Source of the DNA: Psychrobacter sp. UBA3483
GTDB lineage: Bacteria > Pseudomonadota > Gammaproteobacteria > Pseudomonadales > Moraxellaceae
Assembly (NCBI RefSeq): GCF_002377905.1
Contig: NZ_DFQS01000019.1
Span: forward strand, 70,237-134,236
Direction: 5' to 3'
Length of the DNA stretch: 64,000 bases
This document shows, one piece after another, positions 1 to 9,214 of this stretch (position 1 is its first letter; every line of letters starts with the position of its first letter). The notes below the pieces were generated by a model. That model made no database searches. It was given only the letters and a program-made list of their open reading frames with translations, and was not told the origin of the DNA. Both the position numbers and the translations under genes were made by a program.

Positions 1-1
1 C

Positions 2-634
2 TTAGCAGCTGCAGGCAAAGCATTCTGTGCGGGCGCTGATCTCAATTGGATGCGGGCGATGGCAGATTATAGCTATGAAGAAAATCTAGCCGATGCCGAT
101 AAGTTGGCGCAAATGCTCAAAACTATCTATGAATGCCCTAAGCCAACCGTTGCTGCTATTCAAGGGGATGTTTATGCAGGCGGTATGGGCTTAGTTGCCG
201 TCTGTGATGTGGCCATCGCGGTTAAAATTGCCAATTTTTGCTTAAGCGAAGTGCGTTTAGGACTGGCGCCTGCCACCATTAGCCCTTATGTGATAAAAGC
301 ATTGGGCGCACGAGCCTCACAGCGTTATTTCTTAAGTGCAGAAGTGTTCGATGCCAAAAAGGCGCGGCAGCTTGGCTTTATCCATGAGCGCGTCAGCGAA
401 GAATCACTTGACGATGCGGTCGCAGCATTCTGCGATAAAGTGGTTAAAAACAGCCCCGAGGCGGTTAAGACCTGCAAGCGTTTATTGCATGAAGTCGCGG
501 GTGCACCGATTACCGATAAGCTAATTGCTGACACCGTCAAAGGTATTGCTGATATTCGCTCATCAGAGCAAGGTAAGGAAGGCGTGCAAGCCTTTTTGCA
601 AAAGCGCAAGCCTGATTGGTTGACTGCAGATTAG
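2..634 (+). CDS. liuC: Methylglutaconyl-CoA hydratase (LiuC), 5'-truncated by window edge
   Basis: Crotonase-fold protein whose reading frame is open from base 2, so the N-terminus lies outside the window. It begins with the crotonase oxyanion-hole segment GKAFCAGADLNWM and continues with a second one, GDVYAGGMGLVAVCD. The position that carries the first catalytic Glu in rat enoyl-CoA hydratase is Gly here. The family role is hydration of 3-methylglutaconyl-CoA to HMG-CoA in leucine breakdown. Placement 56 bases upstream of the biotin carboxylase subunit and then HMG-CoA lyase supports this step. Specificity is inferred mainly from context; a general enoyl-CoA hydratase is the alternative. 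Confidence 0.88.
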   Translation, partial: LAAAGKAFCAGADLNWMRAMADYSYEENLADADKLAQMLKTIYECPKPTVAAIQGDVYAGGMGLVAVCDVAIAVKIANFCLSEVRLGLAPATISPYVIKALGARASQRYFLSAEVFDAKKARQLGFIHERVSEESLDDAVAAFCDKVVKNSPEAVKTCKRLLHEVAGAPITDKLIADTVKGIADIRSSEQGKEGVQAFLQKRKPDWLTAD

Positions 635-690
635 TAGTAAAAAACGATAGTCAAGCCGATAAATAAAAACGATAAGTTACAGGGATAGTT

Positions 691-2814
691 ATGTTTTCTA
701 AAATTCTAATTGCCAACCGTGGTGAAATTGCCTGCCGTGTTGCCGCGACTGCCAAGCGCATGGGTATCCGTACCGTCGCTGTTTATTCTGATGCTGACCG
801 TGAGGCCAAGCATGTCGCTGTCTGTGATGAAGCGGTTTATTTGGGTGGTTCATCCCCCAAAGACAGCTACCTAAAAGGCGATGCTATCATTGCGATTGCT
901 CTCGATGTTGGTGCAGAAGCAATCCATCCGGGCTATGGCTTTTTAAGTGAAAATGCGGATTTTGCGCAGGCCTGTCAAGATGCTGGTCTGGTCTTTATTG
1001 GTCCATCGGCGGACGCTATTCGGGCGATGGGCGGTAAATCTGAATCCAAGCGCTTGATGGAGTCGGCTGGCGTACCATTGATACCAGGTTACCATGGTGA
1101 AAACCAAGAAGCAGAATTCTTGCAGCAGCAAGCAGACAGCATTGGCTATCCGGTACTGATTAAAGCCAGTGCAGGTGGTGGCGGTAAAGGTATGCGTATC
1201 GTTGAAGAGAGTAGCGACTTTATTGATTTATTAGACTCATGTCGCCGCGAAGCCATTACCAGCTTTGGGAATGATCAAGTATTGGTCGAAAAGTACGCCC
1301 TAAAACCACGCCATATCGAGATTCAAGTATTTGGCGATACGCATGGTAATTATGTGCATTTGTTTGAGCGAGATTGCTCGGTACAGCGCCGCCATCAAAA
1401 GGTATTAGAGGAAGCACCAGCACCCGGTGTTGACGCTGCCATGCGTGAAGCGATGGGAACAGCAGCTATCGAAGCGGCGCGTGCGGTTAATTATTTTGGT
1501 GCAGGCACGGTTGAGTTTATCGTGGAGCAGCGCGAAGGCACGATGAATTTTTATTTTATGGAGATGAATACCCGCCTGCAAGTGGAGCATCCGGTTAGTG
1601 AAGCGATTTCGGGTGTCGATTTGGTCGAATGGCAATTGTTGGTCGCAGCAGGTAAACCATTACCGAAAAAGCAAGACGAGCTGGTGATTAATGGGCATGC
1701 GATCGAAGCGCGTATCTGCGCTGAAAATCCTGATAATGGCTTTTTGCCAGCAACGGGTACTTTATTTACCTATCAAAAGCCTGAGCACAGCACCTTTGTT
1801 ATTAATAAAAGCGGTACCGATGTGCGTATTGATGATGGCGTACGCGAGGGCGATGTGATTAGCCCGTTCTATGATTCTATGATTGCAAAGCTGATCGTGC
1901 ATGCACCAACGCGTGAGCAAGCATTGGCAAAGCTCGACCGCGCACTCGCTCAAACGCGTATCGTTGGTTTGCCAAATAACGTGGCGTTTTTGCGCTATAT
2001 ATTGAATACTGAGTCGTTTAGCCAAGCCAATTTGGATACGGCGCTTATCGAGCGTGAGGCGGATGAGCTGTTTAATCAGCATCCGCTTGATTTATCGACA
2101 CTCGTCGTGACTGCTATTACGCAGCAACTTACCAGTGAAAGCGCAGCACAAGACACAACTATTGATCCATTCAGTAAGCCGACTGGTTTCCGTGCTTATA
2201 GCGATTACACACGCTCGTTTAGCTTGGTTTATGATGAGCAGGCGTACCAAGCGCGTATTAGCAACTGGCACAATGCAAATAGTTCGGATAGTAAAAAAGG
2301 TGCCGAAAATACCAGCAGCTTTACGTTGATCATTGAAAAAGAGGTCGCGAGTAACGATACTCAAGATAATGTCAATGTAGCCGCTCAGACAGAAAGTGTT
2401 TATGAAGGTGAAGTCAGCTACGCTAGCAGTGATGCACACAATCATACTTTATGGCTAGAAGGTGCACGTATTAGCGCTCAAAGTTGGGTACATAATGAGA
2501 CCGTTTATGTGTTCACCGATAGCGGTCGAGATGAGATTACGCTGATTGATATCATGGCACATGTCGGTGAAGAGACTGCTGCTGTCGGTAGCTTGAAATC
2601 ACCGATGCCAGGACAGGTCGTTGCCTTTAAAGTGGCCGTTGGCGATAACGTAAAAAAGGGCGACCCACTTGCCGTTATCGAAGCGATGAAAATCGAACAT
2701 ACCATTACCGCACCAACTGACGGCGTGGTGGCAGAATTGTTATTTGCGGCGGGTGATTCGGTTGCTGATGGTGATGAGTTACTGCGTATTGACACGGAAG
2801 CTAGCGAAGCTTAA
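691..2814 (+). CDS. liuD: Methylcrotonyl-CoA carboxylase, biotin-containing alpha subunit
   Basis: Biotin-dependent carboxylase subunit of 707 residues. It opens with the biotin carboxylase N-domain (FSKILIANRGEIACRV), followed by the ATP-grasp region with a Gly-rich loop (KASAGGGGKGM) and the carboxylase active-site stretch EMNTRLQVEHPVSE. The C-terminus is a biotinyl domain with the EAMKIEH motif, giving Lys667 as the biotin acceptor. It carboxylates biotin and, with the LiuB transferase subunit (presumably upstream of the window), makes 3-methylglutaconyl-CoA. An AGGGAT ribosome-binding site precedes the ATG. BirA encoded at 6138-7166 should attach its biotin. The order liuC-liuD-liuE favours methylcrotonyl-CoA over propionyl- or acetyl-CoA carboxylase. 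Confidence 0.95.
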   Translation: MFSKILIANRGEIACRVAATAKRMGIRTVAVYSDADREAKHVAVCDEAVYLGGSSPKDSYLKGDAIIAIALDVGAEAIHPGYGFLSENADFAQACQDAGLVFIGPSADAIRAMGGKSESKRLMESAGVPLIPGYHGENQEAEFLQQQADSIGYPVLIKASAGGGGKGMRIVEESSDFIDLLDSCRREAITSFGNDQVLVEKYALKPRHIEIQVFGDTHGNYVHLFERDCSVQRRHQKVLEEAPAPGVDAAMREAMGTAAIEAARAVNYFGAGTVEFIVEQREGTMNFYFMEMNTRLQVEHPVSEAISGVDLVEWQLLVAAGKPLPKKQDELVINGHAIEARICAENPDNGFLPATGTLFTYQKPEHSTFVINKSGTDVRIDDGVREGDVISPFYDSMIAKLIVHAPTREQALAKLDRALAQTRIVGLPNNVAFLRYILNTESFSQANLDTALIEREADELFNQHPLDLSTLVVTAITQQLTSESAAQDTTIDPFSKPTGFRAYSDYTRSFSLVYDEQAYQARISNWHNANSSDSKKGAENTSSFTLIIEKEVASNDTQDNVNVAAQTESVYEGEVSYASSDAHNHTLWLEGARISAQSWVHNETVYVFTDSGRDEITLIDIMAHVGEETAAVGSLKSPMPGQVVAFKVAVGDNVKKGDPLAVIEAMKIEHTITAPTDGVVAELLFAAGDSVADGDELLRIDTEASEA

Positions 2815-2850
2815 GAGCCGAAGTATTAGAACAATGAAAGGATAATAACC

Positions 2851-3771
2851 ATGAGCCATTCGTACCCAGATCACGTCAGAATCGTTGATGTTAGCCCGCG
2901 TGATGGCTTGCAAAACGAGTCCATGACGGTGCCAACTCAGGTTAAGCAAGCGTTGATCGACGACTTAATTGCAGCAGGCGTGAAAAAGCTTGAGGTGACC
3001 AGCTTTGTCTCACCAAAATGGGTGCCGCAAATGGGCGACAATAGCGCGCTGCTCGAAGCACTTGCCCCCACCCGTCATGATGAGGTTTGTTACTCGGTAC
3101 TGGTGCCAAATATGCGCGGTTTTGACAATGCCATCGTGCATTGCCCCGATGAAATCGTTATCTTTGGCTCAGCCAGTGAAACCTTTAGCCAAAAAAACAT
3201 CAATTGCAGTATCGATGAGAGCATCGAGCGTTTTGCGCCCGTTGCTGCTGCGGCAAAAGCGCAGGGCATCAAAGTGCGCGGCGTCATCTCTTGCACAGTC
3301 GGTTGCCCTTATGAAGGTGAGATTGCTCCTAGCCAAGTGGCGTATGTCACTAAGCGTTTGGTTGAGATTGGCGCTGAGCAGATTGGTATCGCTGATACCA
3401 TTGGTGTTGGTACGCCATTAAAAGTACAGCGTGCGCTACAAGCTGCATTAGAATACACTGATATTAGCATGCTATCAGGGCATTTCCATGATACTTATGG
3501 TCAAGCCGTCAGTAATACGTTAGCCGCCTTGCAGATGGGCGTCAGTGAATTTGATACCTCCGTCGCTGGGCTTGGCGGTTGTCCGTATGCCAAAGGTGCA
3601 ACCGGCAATGTCGCCACCGAAGACGTCGTTTATATGCTGCACGGTATGGGCATCCACACGGGTATTGATTTGGATAAATTGGTGGTAGCTGGCGAGCGTA
3701 TCAGTGAATTCTTGGGTCGGCGCAATGGTTCAAGCGTGGCACGTGCGCTGATTAATAAACGTCAGTCTTAA
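2851..3771 (+). CDS. liuE: Hydroxymethylglutaryl-CoA lyase
   Basis: A 306-residue TIM-barrel lyase that cleaves HMG-CoA to acetoacetate and acetyl-CoA, the last step of leucine catabolism. Visible family marks are the N-terminal VSPRDGLQNE motif, the metal-binding HFHDTYGQA segment and the C-terminal signature GLGGCPYAKGATGN containing the active-site Cys. An AAAGGA ribosome-binding site lies before the ATG, 36 bases after the liuD stop, so it is probably cotranscribed with liuC and liuD. Length is normal for the bacterial enzyme. Confidence 0.96.
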   Translation: MSHSYPDHVRIVDVSPRDGLQNESMTVPTQVKQALIDDLIAAGVKKLEVTSFVSPKWVPQMGDNSALLEALAPTRHDEVCYSVLVPNMRGFDNAIVHCPDEIVIFGSASETFSQKNINCSIDESIERFAPVAAAAKAQGIKVRGVISCTVGCPYEGEIAPSQVAYVTKRLVEIGAEQIGIADTIGVGTPLKVQRALQAALEYTDISMLSGHFHDTYGQAVSNTLAALQMGVSEFDTSVAGLGGCPYAKGATGNVATEDVVYMLHGMGIHTGIDLDKLVVAGERISEFLGRRNGSSVARALINKRQS

Positions 3772-3821
3772 CTAAAAAATAAAGCCAGTCATAAGCTAAA
3801 TGAACAGAAATAAATGAATAG

Positions 3822-3897
3822 ATAGCTGGTATAAATTTTTTGAAGCCTCTGGAGTGACGCAGTCGCACAGCAAGCGATAAAAATTTTTACCAGCTAT
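3822..3897. repeat. Long-stem hairpin repeat, copy A (inverted orientation)
   Basis: Arms 3822-3840 and 3879-3897 are complementary over 19 bp with one mismatch and enclose a 38-nt loop. The reverse complement of the loop contains GCTTGCTGT and CAGAGGCT, the two conserved blocks also found in copies B (5184-5256) and C (18629-18692). The stem sequence is unrelated to those copies. It lies between the liuE stop and the liuA start. No T-run follows the stem at the expected place, so a simple intrinsic terminator is unlikely. Confidence 0.8.
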
Positions 3898-3961
3898 ATG
3901 GTCTCTTTTTAAATGGATCTAAATTTTTAAGATTTAAAACTTTTATATACAAGGAATGGCT

Positions 3962-5149
3962 ATGAGTTTACCTGGATTAAATTTTCAGCTTGGCGAAGAT
4001 ATTGATGCATTACGTGATGTGGTGCAGCAGTTTGCGGCAAAAGAAATTGCCCCGCGTGCAAGCGAAATCGACAGCAGCGATGAGTTCCCAATGGATTTAT
4101 GGCAAAAAATGGGCGAGCTCGGTCTGCATGGTATTACCGTTCCTGAAGAGTACGGCGGATCTGACATGGGTTACGTCGCGCATATGGTGGCGATGGAAGA
4201 GATTAGCCGGGCTTCTGCCTCTGTAGCACTGAGCTATGGCGCGCATTCAAACCTGTGTATCAACCAAATCAAACGTAATGGCTCAGAGGAACAAAAGCAA
4301 AAATATCTGCCCAAGCTCATCAGTGGTGAATTCGTCGGCGCACTCGCCATGAGTGAAACGGGTGCTGGCTCAGACGTGGTTAGCATGAAGCTCAAAGCCG
4401 AAGAAAAAGGCGGTTATTATGTGCTAAATGGCAGCAAAATGTGGATTACCAATGGTCCTGATGCTGACGTAATGGTGGTTTATGCCAAAACCAGTCCAGA
4501 GCTAGGTGCCAAAGGCATGACGGCCTTTATCGTTGAAAAAGGCATGAAAGGCTTTGGTACGGCGCAAAAGCTCGACAAACTGGGCATGCGCGGTAGTCAT
4601 ACTGGTGAGATGACTTTTGATAATGTTGAAGTGCCCAAAGAAAATATCTTGGGCGGCGTTGGTGAAGGCGTCAAAGTGCTGATGAGTGGTCTTGATTATG
4701 AGCGCGCGGTATTGGCCGCAGGTCCTATCGGTATCATGCAAGCGGTGATGGACAACGTCGTCCCTTATATCCATGACCGTAAGCAATTTGGGCAAGCGAT
4801 TGGTGAGTTCCAGCTTATCCAAGGTAAAGTCGCCGATATGTATACCATCCTACAGGCGGGGCGTAGCTTCTTATATACGGTCGGTAAAAATCTCGATATG
4901 CTCGATCAACGCGGCGCCGGTCATAGCCGAGAAGTGCGCAAAGATTGTGCCAGTGTGATTTTATGGTGTGCCGAAAAAGCCACGTGGATGGCAGGCGAGG
5001 GCATTCAAATCTTTGGTGGCAATGGCTATACCAATGAGTATCCACTCGGCCGTTACTGGCGTGATGCCAAGCTGTATGAGATTGGCGCGGGTACCAGTGA
5101 GATTCGCCGGATGCTAATCGGTCGTGAGCTATTTAACGAGACTAAGTAG
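3962..5149 (+). CDS. liuA: Isovaleryl-CoA dehydrogenase
   Basis: Acyl-CoA dehydrogenase that oxidises isovaleryl-CoA to 3-methylcrotonyl-CoA with FAD and passes electrons to ETF. The sequence shows the flavin/substrate stretch ALAMSETGAGSDVVSM, WITNGPDADV, and the C-terminal IFGGNGYTNEYPLGRYWRD. The Glu in LDYERAVLAAG sits where isovaleryl-CoA dehydrogenases carry the catalytic base. I chose the ATG at 3962 because AAGGA ends 6 bases upstream; the ATG at 3956 abuts that ribosome-binding site. This gives 395 residues. It lies last in the cluster, separated from liuE by 190 bases containing hairpin repeat A, so it may have separate expression. Confidence 0.94.
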   Translation: MSLPGLNFQLGEDIDALRDVVQQFAAKEIAPRASEIDSSDEFPMDLWQKMGELGLHGITVPEEYGGSDMGYVAHMVAMEEISRASASVALSYGAHSNLCINQIKRNGSEEQKQKYLPKLISGEFVGALAMSETGAGSDVVSMKLKAEEKGGYYVLNGSKMWITNGPDADVMVVYAKTSPELGAKGMTAFIVEKGMKGFGTAQKLDKLGMRGSHTGEMTFDNVEVPKENILGGVGEGVKVLMSGLDYERAVLAAGPIGIMQAVMDNVVPYIHDRKQFGQAIGEFQLIQGKVADMYTILQAGRSFLYTVGKNLDMLDQRGAGHSREVRKDCASVILWCAEKATWMAGEGIQIFGGNGYTNEYPLGRYWRDAKLYEIGAGTSEIRRMLIGRELFNETK

Positions 5150-5183
5150 AGATTATAGAATGTTCTTTATATACTAAACTCTT

Positions 5184-5256
5184 GCTCATGGGCTAATTTT
5201 TTCTTGCTTGCTGTTCGCAGGCGTGACAGAGGCTGCGAAAAAATCATCCCATGAGC
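5184..5256. repeat. Long-stem hairpin repeat, copy B
   Basis: Arms 5184-5203 and 5237-5256 pair over 20 bp with two non-complementary positions. The 33-nt loop reads TTGCTTGCTGTTCG at its start and ends GACAGAGGCTGC. The loop matches copies A and C while the arms (GCTCATGGG-type) do not. It lies between the convergent liuA and coaX genes, just ahead of the shared terminator. Confidence 0.8.
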
Positions 5257-5292
5257 ACCTAACATCGTTTTTAAATCGAATAAACTAGAAAT

Positions 5293-5327
5293 AAAAAAGC
5301 AGGTCGCTTAAAACGTCCTGCTTTTTT
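5293..5327. terminator. Bidirectional intrinsic terminator, liuA / coaX
   Basis: Arms AAAAAAGCAGG (5293-5303) and CCTGCTTTTTT (5317-5327) form a GC-capped hairpin with a T-run on either strand. It serves liuA on the plus strand and coaX on the minus strand. Confidence 0.85.
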
Positions 5328-5349
5328 AATGTATAAAAATTATAACGCC

Positions 5350-6078
5350 CTAAGCCTGTTTACTATGGTCAAAATAACGCGCCAGACCATTTAATAATAA
5401 ATCATCGCGCATACGCACCGAACGATTGATATGTTGCGCAATGATATGGGCATCACCGCCGGTCATGATGAGCTCAAAGTTTGGATAACGGTTACTGATT
5501 TCATTAATCGCGCCAACGATGGACAACATAATGCCGCGATGGACGGCGTCTTTTGTGTTGATACCGGGGCTCACGCTATCAAAAGTGCCATTAGAGATAG
5601 TAATTTGCTTGGTACCAGAAAATAACGACTCACGTTGCAGATAGATGCTAGGGAAAATATAACCGCCTAAGTGCTCAGCGTGATCAATCAAATCAATCGT
5701 CACCGCCGTACCGCAGCCAATCACACATTGACGTTTTTTCTTATCCACCGCACCCAGCATCTGTAGCCAGCGATCGCAGCCGAGCTGTTCGTCATTATAG
5801 GCGCTTTGCATCAAGGCATGCTCAGCATCGACGTGGACAAATTCAAACGGGATATTCAGACGGCTCAAGGTTTCAGACACTTTAATATTTAAGTCGTCGC
5901 CCAATACTGAGGAAATCCCAATGAAATCCGGCGCATAACGCGCAAAACGATCGGTTAGACCCATGAGCAGTTCGGCAGGCGCTTGCAAATGCTGCTTGGC
6001 ATCGTGCGCGACTATCTGCCCGATATCATCGGTGAGCCAGTATTTAAGACGGGTATTGCCAAGATCTAACCAGAGCAT
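5350..6078 (-). CDS. coaX: Type III pantothenate kinase
   Basis: Catalyses the first step of CoA synthesis, ATP-dependent phosphorylation of pantothenate. The 242-residue protein has the N-terminal ASKHA phosphate-binding motif MLWLDLGNTRLKYW, the GCDRWLQMLGA segment, the GCGTAVTIDLI motif and the C-terminal MTGGDAH motif, all typical of CoaX rather than CoaA. The ATG is preceded by AAGGGA on the minus strand. It lies 59 bases downstream of birA, a pairing common in gammaproteobacteria, and is probably cotranscribed with it. Confidence 0.94.
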   Translation of the reverse strand: MLWLDLGNTRLKYWLTDDIGQIVAHDAKQHLQAPAELLMGLTDRFARYAPDFIGISSVLGDDLNIKVSETLSRLNIPFEFVHVDAEHALMQSAYNDEQLGCDRWLQMLGAVDKKKRQCVIGCGTAVTIDLIDHAEHLGGYIFPSIYLQRESLFSGTKQITISNGTFDSVSPGINTKDAVHRGIMLSIVGAINEISNRYPNFELIMTGGDAHIIAQHINRSVRMRDDLLLNGLARYFDHSKQA

Positions 6079-6137
6079 AAAAATCCCTTTATATGGTGCT
6101 CGTTCAGTATGGTTTTTTAAATATGGTTTTCAAAGGT

Positions 6138-7166
6138 TTAAGCGTCACCAATCACATCAATACGACCGGTAAAAAGCGCAGAAATCTTACCGTTATATTC
6201 ACGTAATTGCAAACATCCATGTGTATCAAGACCGCATGCATAACCGGTCAGCGTCTCGATATGACCATTATAATCTTGGGTGACGCGCAAGCGTAGCCCT
6301 GCCAATGCATCCATCGCGTCAAACTGCGCCAAAAAACTGTCCAAATAATAACGCTGCCCGGTTGGCTTCTCCAATCCTAAATACTCAAAGCGGGTCATCG
6401 CTGCTATTAAAGCTTCACTCATTTGCTGATAAAGCGTTTTTAGGTCTAGAAGTGGGATAGTCTGTGTTTTTGGCTCAAGCATGGCACAAATATCTCGTAA
6501 GCTAATCGCCTGATAACTCATGCCCTCGCAAGTTTGCGCGGTGAGCTTAGGCGTAGCCTGCACATTTAGACCCACGCCCATCACTATACCGACCAATTTC
6601 CCTGCTTTTGTTACGGGTTCTATTAAGATGCCAGCGAGTTTATTAAAGGGTAGGGTTTGTTTGGTAGACTCAAGCGACTTTAAAGCGGCGTTATTCAATT
6701 CAGTATGATTTTGATGAGAATATTGCTTTGAGTATTGGTGTGAATAAAAGCCCAAATCATTGGCCCATTTTACCCCGATTGCTGTCAATCCTTGCGCGCG
6801 CAATTGCTCGTTTAGCACTTGAATAACAGGCATTTTTGCCAATTCAACGCCGATAATCAGCGACAATAAACCGCTAATCGGCATGTGCACGGGATGATAT
6901 AACGACAGGTAGACATTGCCACGTGGCGATTGCCACGAGCGCCCGTGTTGCCCGCGACCAGCGCTTTGGGTTTCTGCTGTTAGTAGGTGCATCTCGGCTG
7001 CATTTAGGCGGCCATGTTGCAGCGCTGTTATCAGCTCACTATTGGTCGAGCCACTACTCGCAAGGTGGCGATGGTTAAGCTTAGGTAAATGCTCAAGCTC
7101 TAATGACTCAAATGCATCAGAGGAATAGGCAGACAAAGAGTCAGATGATGAGTCAAATGGCGGCAT
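6138..7166 (-). CDS. birA: Biotin--[acetyl-CoA-carboxylase] ligase
   Basis: Biotin protein ligase that activates biotin to biotinyl-AMP and attaches it to carboxylase lysines. Motifs are STNSE near the N-terminus, the adenylate-binding GRGQHGRSW, KWANDL and NKLAGILIE. There is no clear N-terminal helix-turn-helix before the catalytic domain, so it is probably monofunctional rather than a BirA-type bio-operon repressor. A His/Ser/Lys-rich insertion of about 30 residues lies between KWANDL and NKLAGILIE. Likely clients include LiuD in this window. Confidence 0.92.
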   Translation of the reverse strand: MPPFDSSSDSLSAYSSDAFESLELEHLPKLNHRHLASSGSTNSELITALQHGRLNAAEMHLLTAETQSAGRGQHGRSWQSPRGNVYLSLYHPVHMPISGLLSLIIGVELAKMPVIQVLNEQLRAQGLTAIGVKWANDLGFYSHQYSKQYSHQNHTELNNAALKSLESTKQTLPFNKLAGILIEPVTKAGKLVGIVMGVGLNVQATPKLTAQTCEGMSYQAISLRDICAMLEPKTQTIPLLDLKTLYQQMSEALIAAMTRFEYLGLEKPTGQRYYLDSFLAQFDAMDALAGLRLRVTQDYNGHIETLTGYACGLDTHGCLQLREYNGKISALFTGRIDVIGDA

Positions 7167-7378
7167 AATAAGTTTCGTCGATGGGGTAAATTGGCGTAGG
7201 TAAACTTTGATATACTGAGCGATTGTTGCTCATTAATAATACAAAGCCGACAGCATAAAGGTCAGATTATGATTTGGCAAATGCGATTGAGCGTGTGATG
7301 TCCAAATGACTATAAGATTATACAATTATACGATTAGATGATTTTAATAAAAAAGACGCAGAATAAAAGGCCGATTTA

Positions 7379-8185
7379 ATGATGTTATATGTGTGGTTTG
7401 TGATAGCGGGGGCGTTTGCGGGTGTCAGTGCGGGTTTATTTGGCGTTGGTGGCGGCATGATTATCGTGCCAGCATTGGTATGGATTTTCACCGCTTATCA
7501 TTTTTCACCCGAAGTGGTCACCCATTTGGCGATTGGCACGTCACTTGCGACGATTGTGGTGACCTCTATCAGCTCTTTAACGGCACATAATAAGCGCGGC
7601 GGCGTACGCTGGGAAGTGTGGCGCAAAATGGCATTGGGTTTGGTCATCGGCAGTTTGGTCGGCGCCGGTATCGCCGATATGATTGACGGTAAGGTATTGC
7701 AAGCCATTATCGGTGTTGGCGCGTTATTGGTCGCTTTAAAGATGCTGTTTTTGTCTAATAAAGAACAATTGGGTAAGCCGTTACCGTCAGCTGGCATTCA
7801 ATTTGGGGCAGGGACAGGCATTGGTCTAGCGTCATCTATTTTTGGGATTGGCGGCGGTAGTTTGACCGTGCCGTTTTTAAACTGGGCAGGATTGCCGATG
7901 AAACAATCGGTCGGTACGTCTGCTGCTTGCGGCTTACCGATTGCATTGGCAGGCGCGGCAGGCTTTGCCTGGTTCGGTCAAGACGTGGTCAATCTGCCTG
8001 AGGGCACGATAGGCTTTGTCCATATCACGGGCTTTTTATGCATATCTGTCGCTAGCTTTGCGATGGCAAAAGTTGGCGCCAAACTCGCCCATGTATTGCC
8101 CGCACAGACGCTGAAACGCGCTTTTGGCGTGCTGCTGTTATTTGCTGGCGGGCAGCTTTTGTTAAGCGGGATTGGGGTGATTTAA
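7379..8185 (+). CDS. TauE/SafE-family sulfite/anion permease
   Basis: A 268-residue polytopic membrane protein with about eight hydrophobic segments. It shows the two-repeat pattern of the family: the Gly-rich loop GLFGVGGGMIIVP near the N-terminus is mirrored by SIFGIGGGSLTVPF in the second half. Members export or import sulfite, sulfoacetate or other organosulfur compounds; no substrate can be assigned here. It is divergent from birA across 212 bases. Two adjacent ATG codons (7379, 7382) are both possible starts. Confidence 0.85.
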   Translation: MMLYVWFVIAGAFAGVSAGLFGVGGGMIIVPALVWIFTAYHFSPEVVTHLAIGTSLATIVVTSISSLTAHNKRGGVRWEVWRKMALGLVIGSLVGAGIADMIDGKVLQAIIGVGALLVALKMLFLSNKEQLGKPLPSAGIQFGAGTGIGLASSIFGIGGGSLTVPFLNWAGLPMKQSVGTSAACGLPIALAGAAGFAWFGQDVVNLPEGTIGFVHITGFLCISVASFAMAKVGAKLAHVLPAQTLKRAFGVLLLFAGGQLLLSGIGVI

Positions 8186-8236
8186 TACTCTCAAATTTAA
8201 ATAAAAATTAGCACGCCAATTTAGGAACAATTTTGA

Positions 8237-9172
8237 ATGAAAGCAGCAGAAAAGTATCGCCGTGTATTTGGTTCAATTAGTCATCTAAAAGATGAAATAC
8301 CATGGACGACTGGTTTATCCAATATGGTAGAGTTTTTAGTATGGGAGCCGCAACGTGTTCTTGGTATTAGCAAAAAGCAATATGTACGACAGATTATTGA
8401 ATGGGCAATGGTTCCCGAGCTGAAAGATAAGAGTTTGCAAGAAATCGAGCAAGCTGTGAGTAAAGAATTGAATCAAAAAATGAGTGAGTCTGAGCAATTA
8501 GAGACTTATTCAACGCAAATGATAGGTATTTGTAATGCTAGGGAAGCGGTGCGTCGCGTAAAGTTCTTTTCTGAGGATTATCTAAATAAAGAGTTCGATA
8601 TTTTTCTAAGTTTATGTAGTGATATTTATCTAAATTTATTTTATGGGCAATTCATCGAATTTGATCAAATAGGCTCATGGTCAACTCATGGCAATAGCGG
8701 CATCTTTGAATTTAGTACCGAACTAAAAGCTATGTTCATGGATAATTTATCTTATAATCATAAGGCAAATATACTGATTGCCAATGAATTGAAGCTTAAT
8801 GGCAAGAAAAACCCTGACCAAATATTAAAGTACTGCTTAATGTATAAGTATTTATTAGAAATAGGCTTTATTGATAAAGGTGCAAAGTTTTTACTACTGT
8901 TTATCGGCGGCAGTGTGGTAAAGGGAGATAAGCAAAGTATGATTAATCAAGAAATAGCTATGTGTCAAAGCAAGCCGGAGAAATACCAACACTTATTACA
9001 GCCTGAGTTATTGAAATTAGCTGCTAGTTTAGAAGTTACTAGCATCTCTTGGCAGTCGCTGATTGAGTTTAATAATCATTATTTGAATGACAATGAGGCT
9101 TGCCAAGTCGAGCAAAAACTACTCAAGGGTTTCAATCAAAGCCTTCAATCAAAATCGTTTATGCACTTATGA
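8237..9172 (+). CDS. Hypothetical protein, AT-rich, no recognised domain
   Basis: I do not recognise this 311-residue protein. It has no signal peptide or transmembrane segment, is predicted mostly helical, and is rich in Leu, Lys, Glu and Asn. TTAGGAA about 10 bases upstream of the ATG is a plausible ribosome-binding site. Its DNA is visibly richer in A and T than the flanking permease and smc genes, with many AAA, TTA and ATA codons. That could mean recent acquisition or a lineage-specific gene. It sits alone between the permease and a minus-strand DUF4298-like gene. Confidence 0.75.
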   Translation: MKAAEKYRRVFGSISHLKDEIPWTTGLSNMVEFLVWEPQRVLGISKKQYVRQIIEWAMVPELKDKSLQEIEQAVSKELNQKMSESEQLETYSTQMIGICNAREAVRRVKFFSEDYLNKEFDIFLSLCSDIYLNLFYGQFIEFDQIGSWSTHGNSGIFEFSTELKAMFMDNLSYNHKANILIANELKLNGKKNPDQILKYCLMYKYLLEIGFIDKGAKFLLLFIGGSVVKGDKQSMINQEIAMCQSKPEKYQHLLQPELLKLAASLEVTSISWQSLIEFNNHYLNDNEACQVEQKLLKGFNQSLQSKSFMHL

Positions 9173-9214
9173 CTATAATTCTAAAGCTACCACGACTTTA
9201 GATGAAATAGCTGC

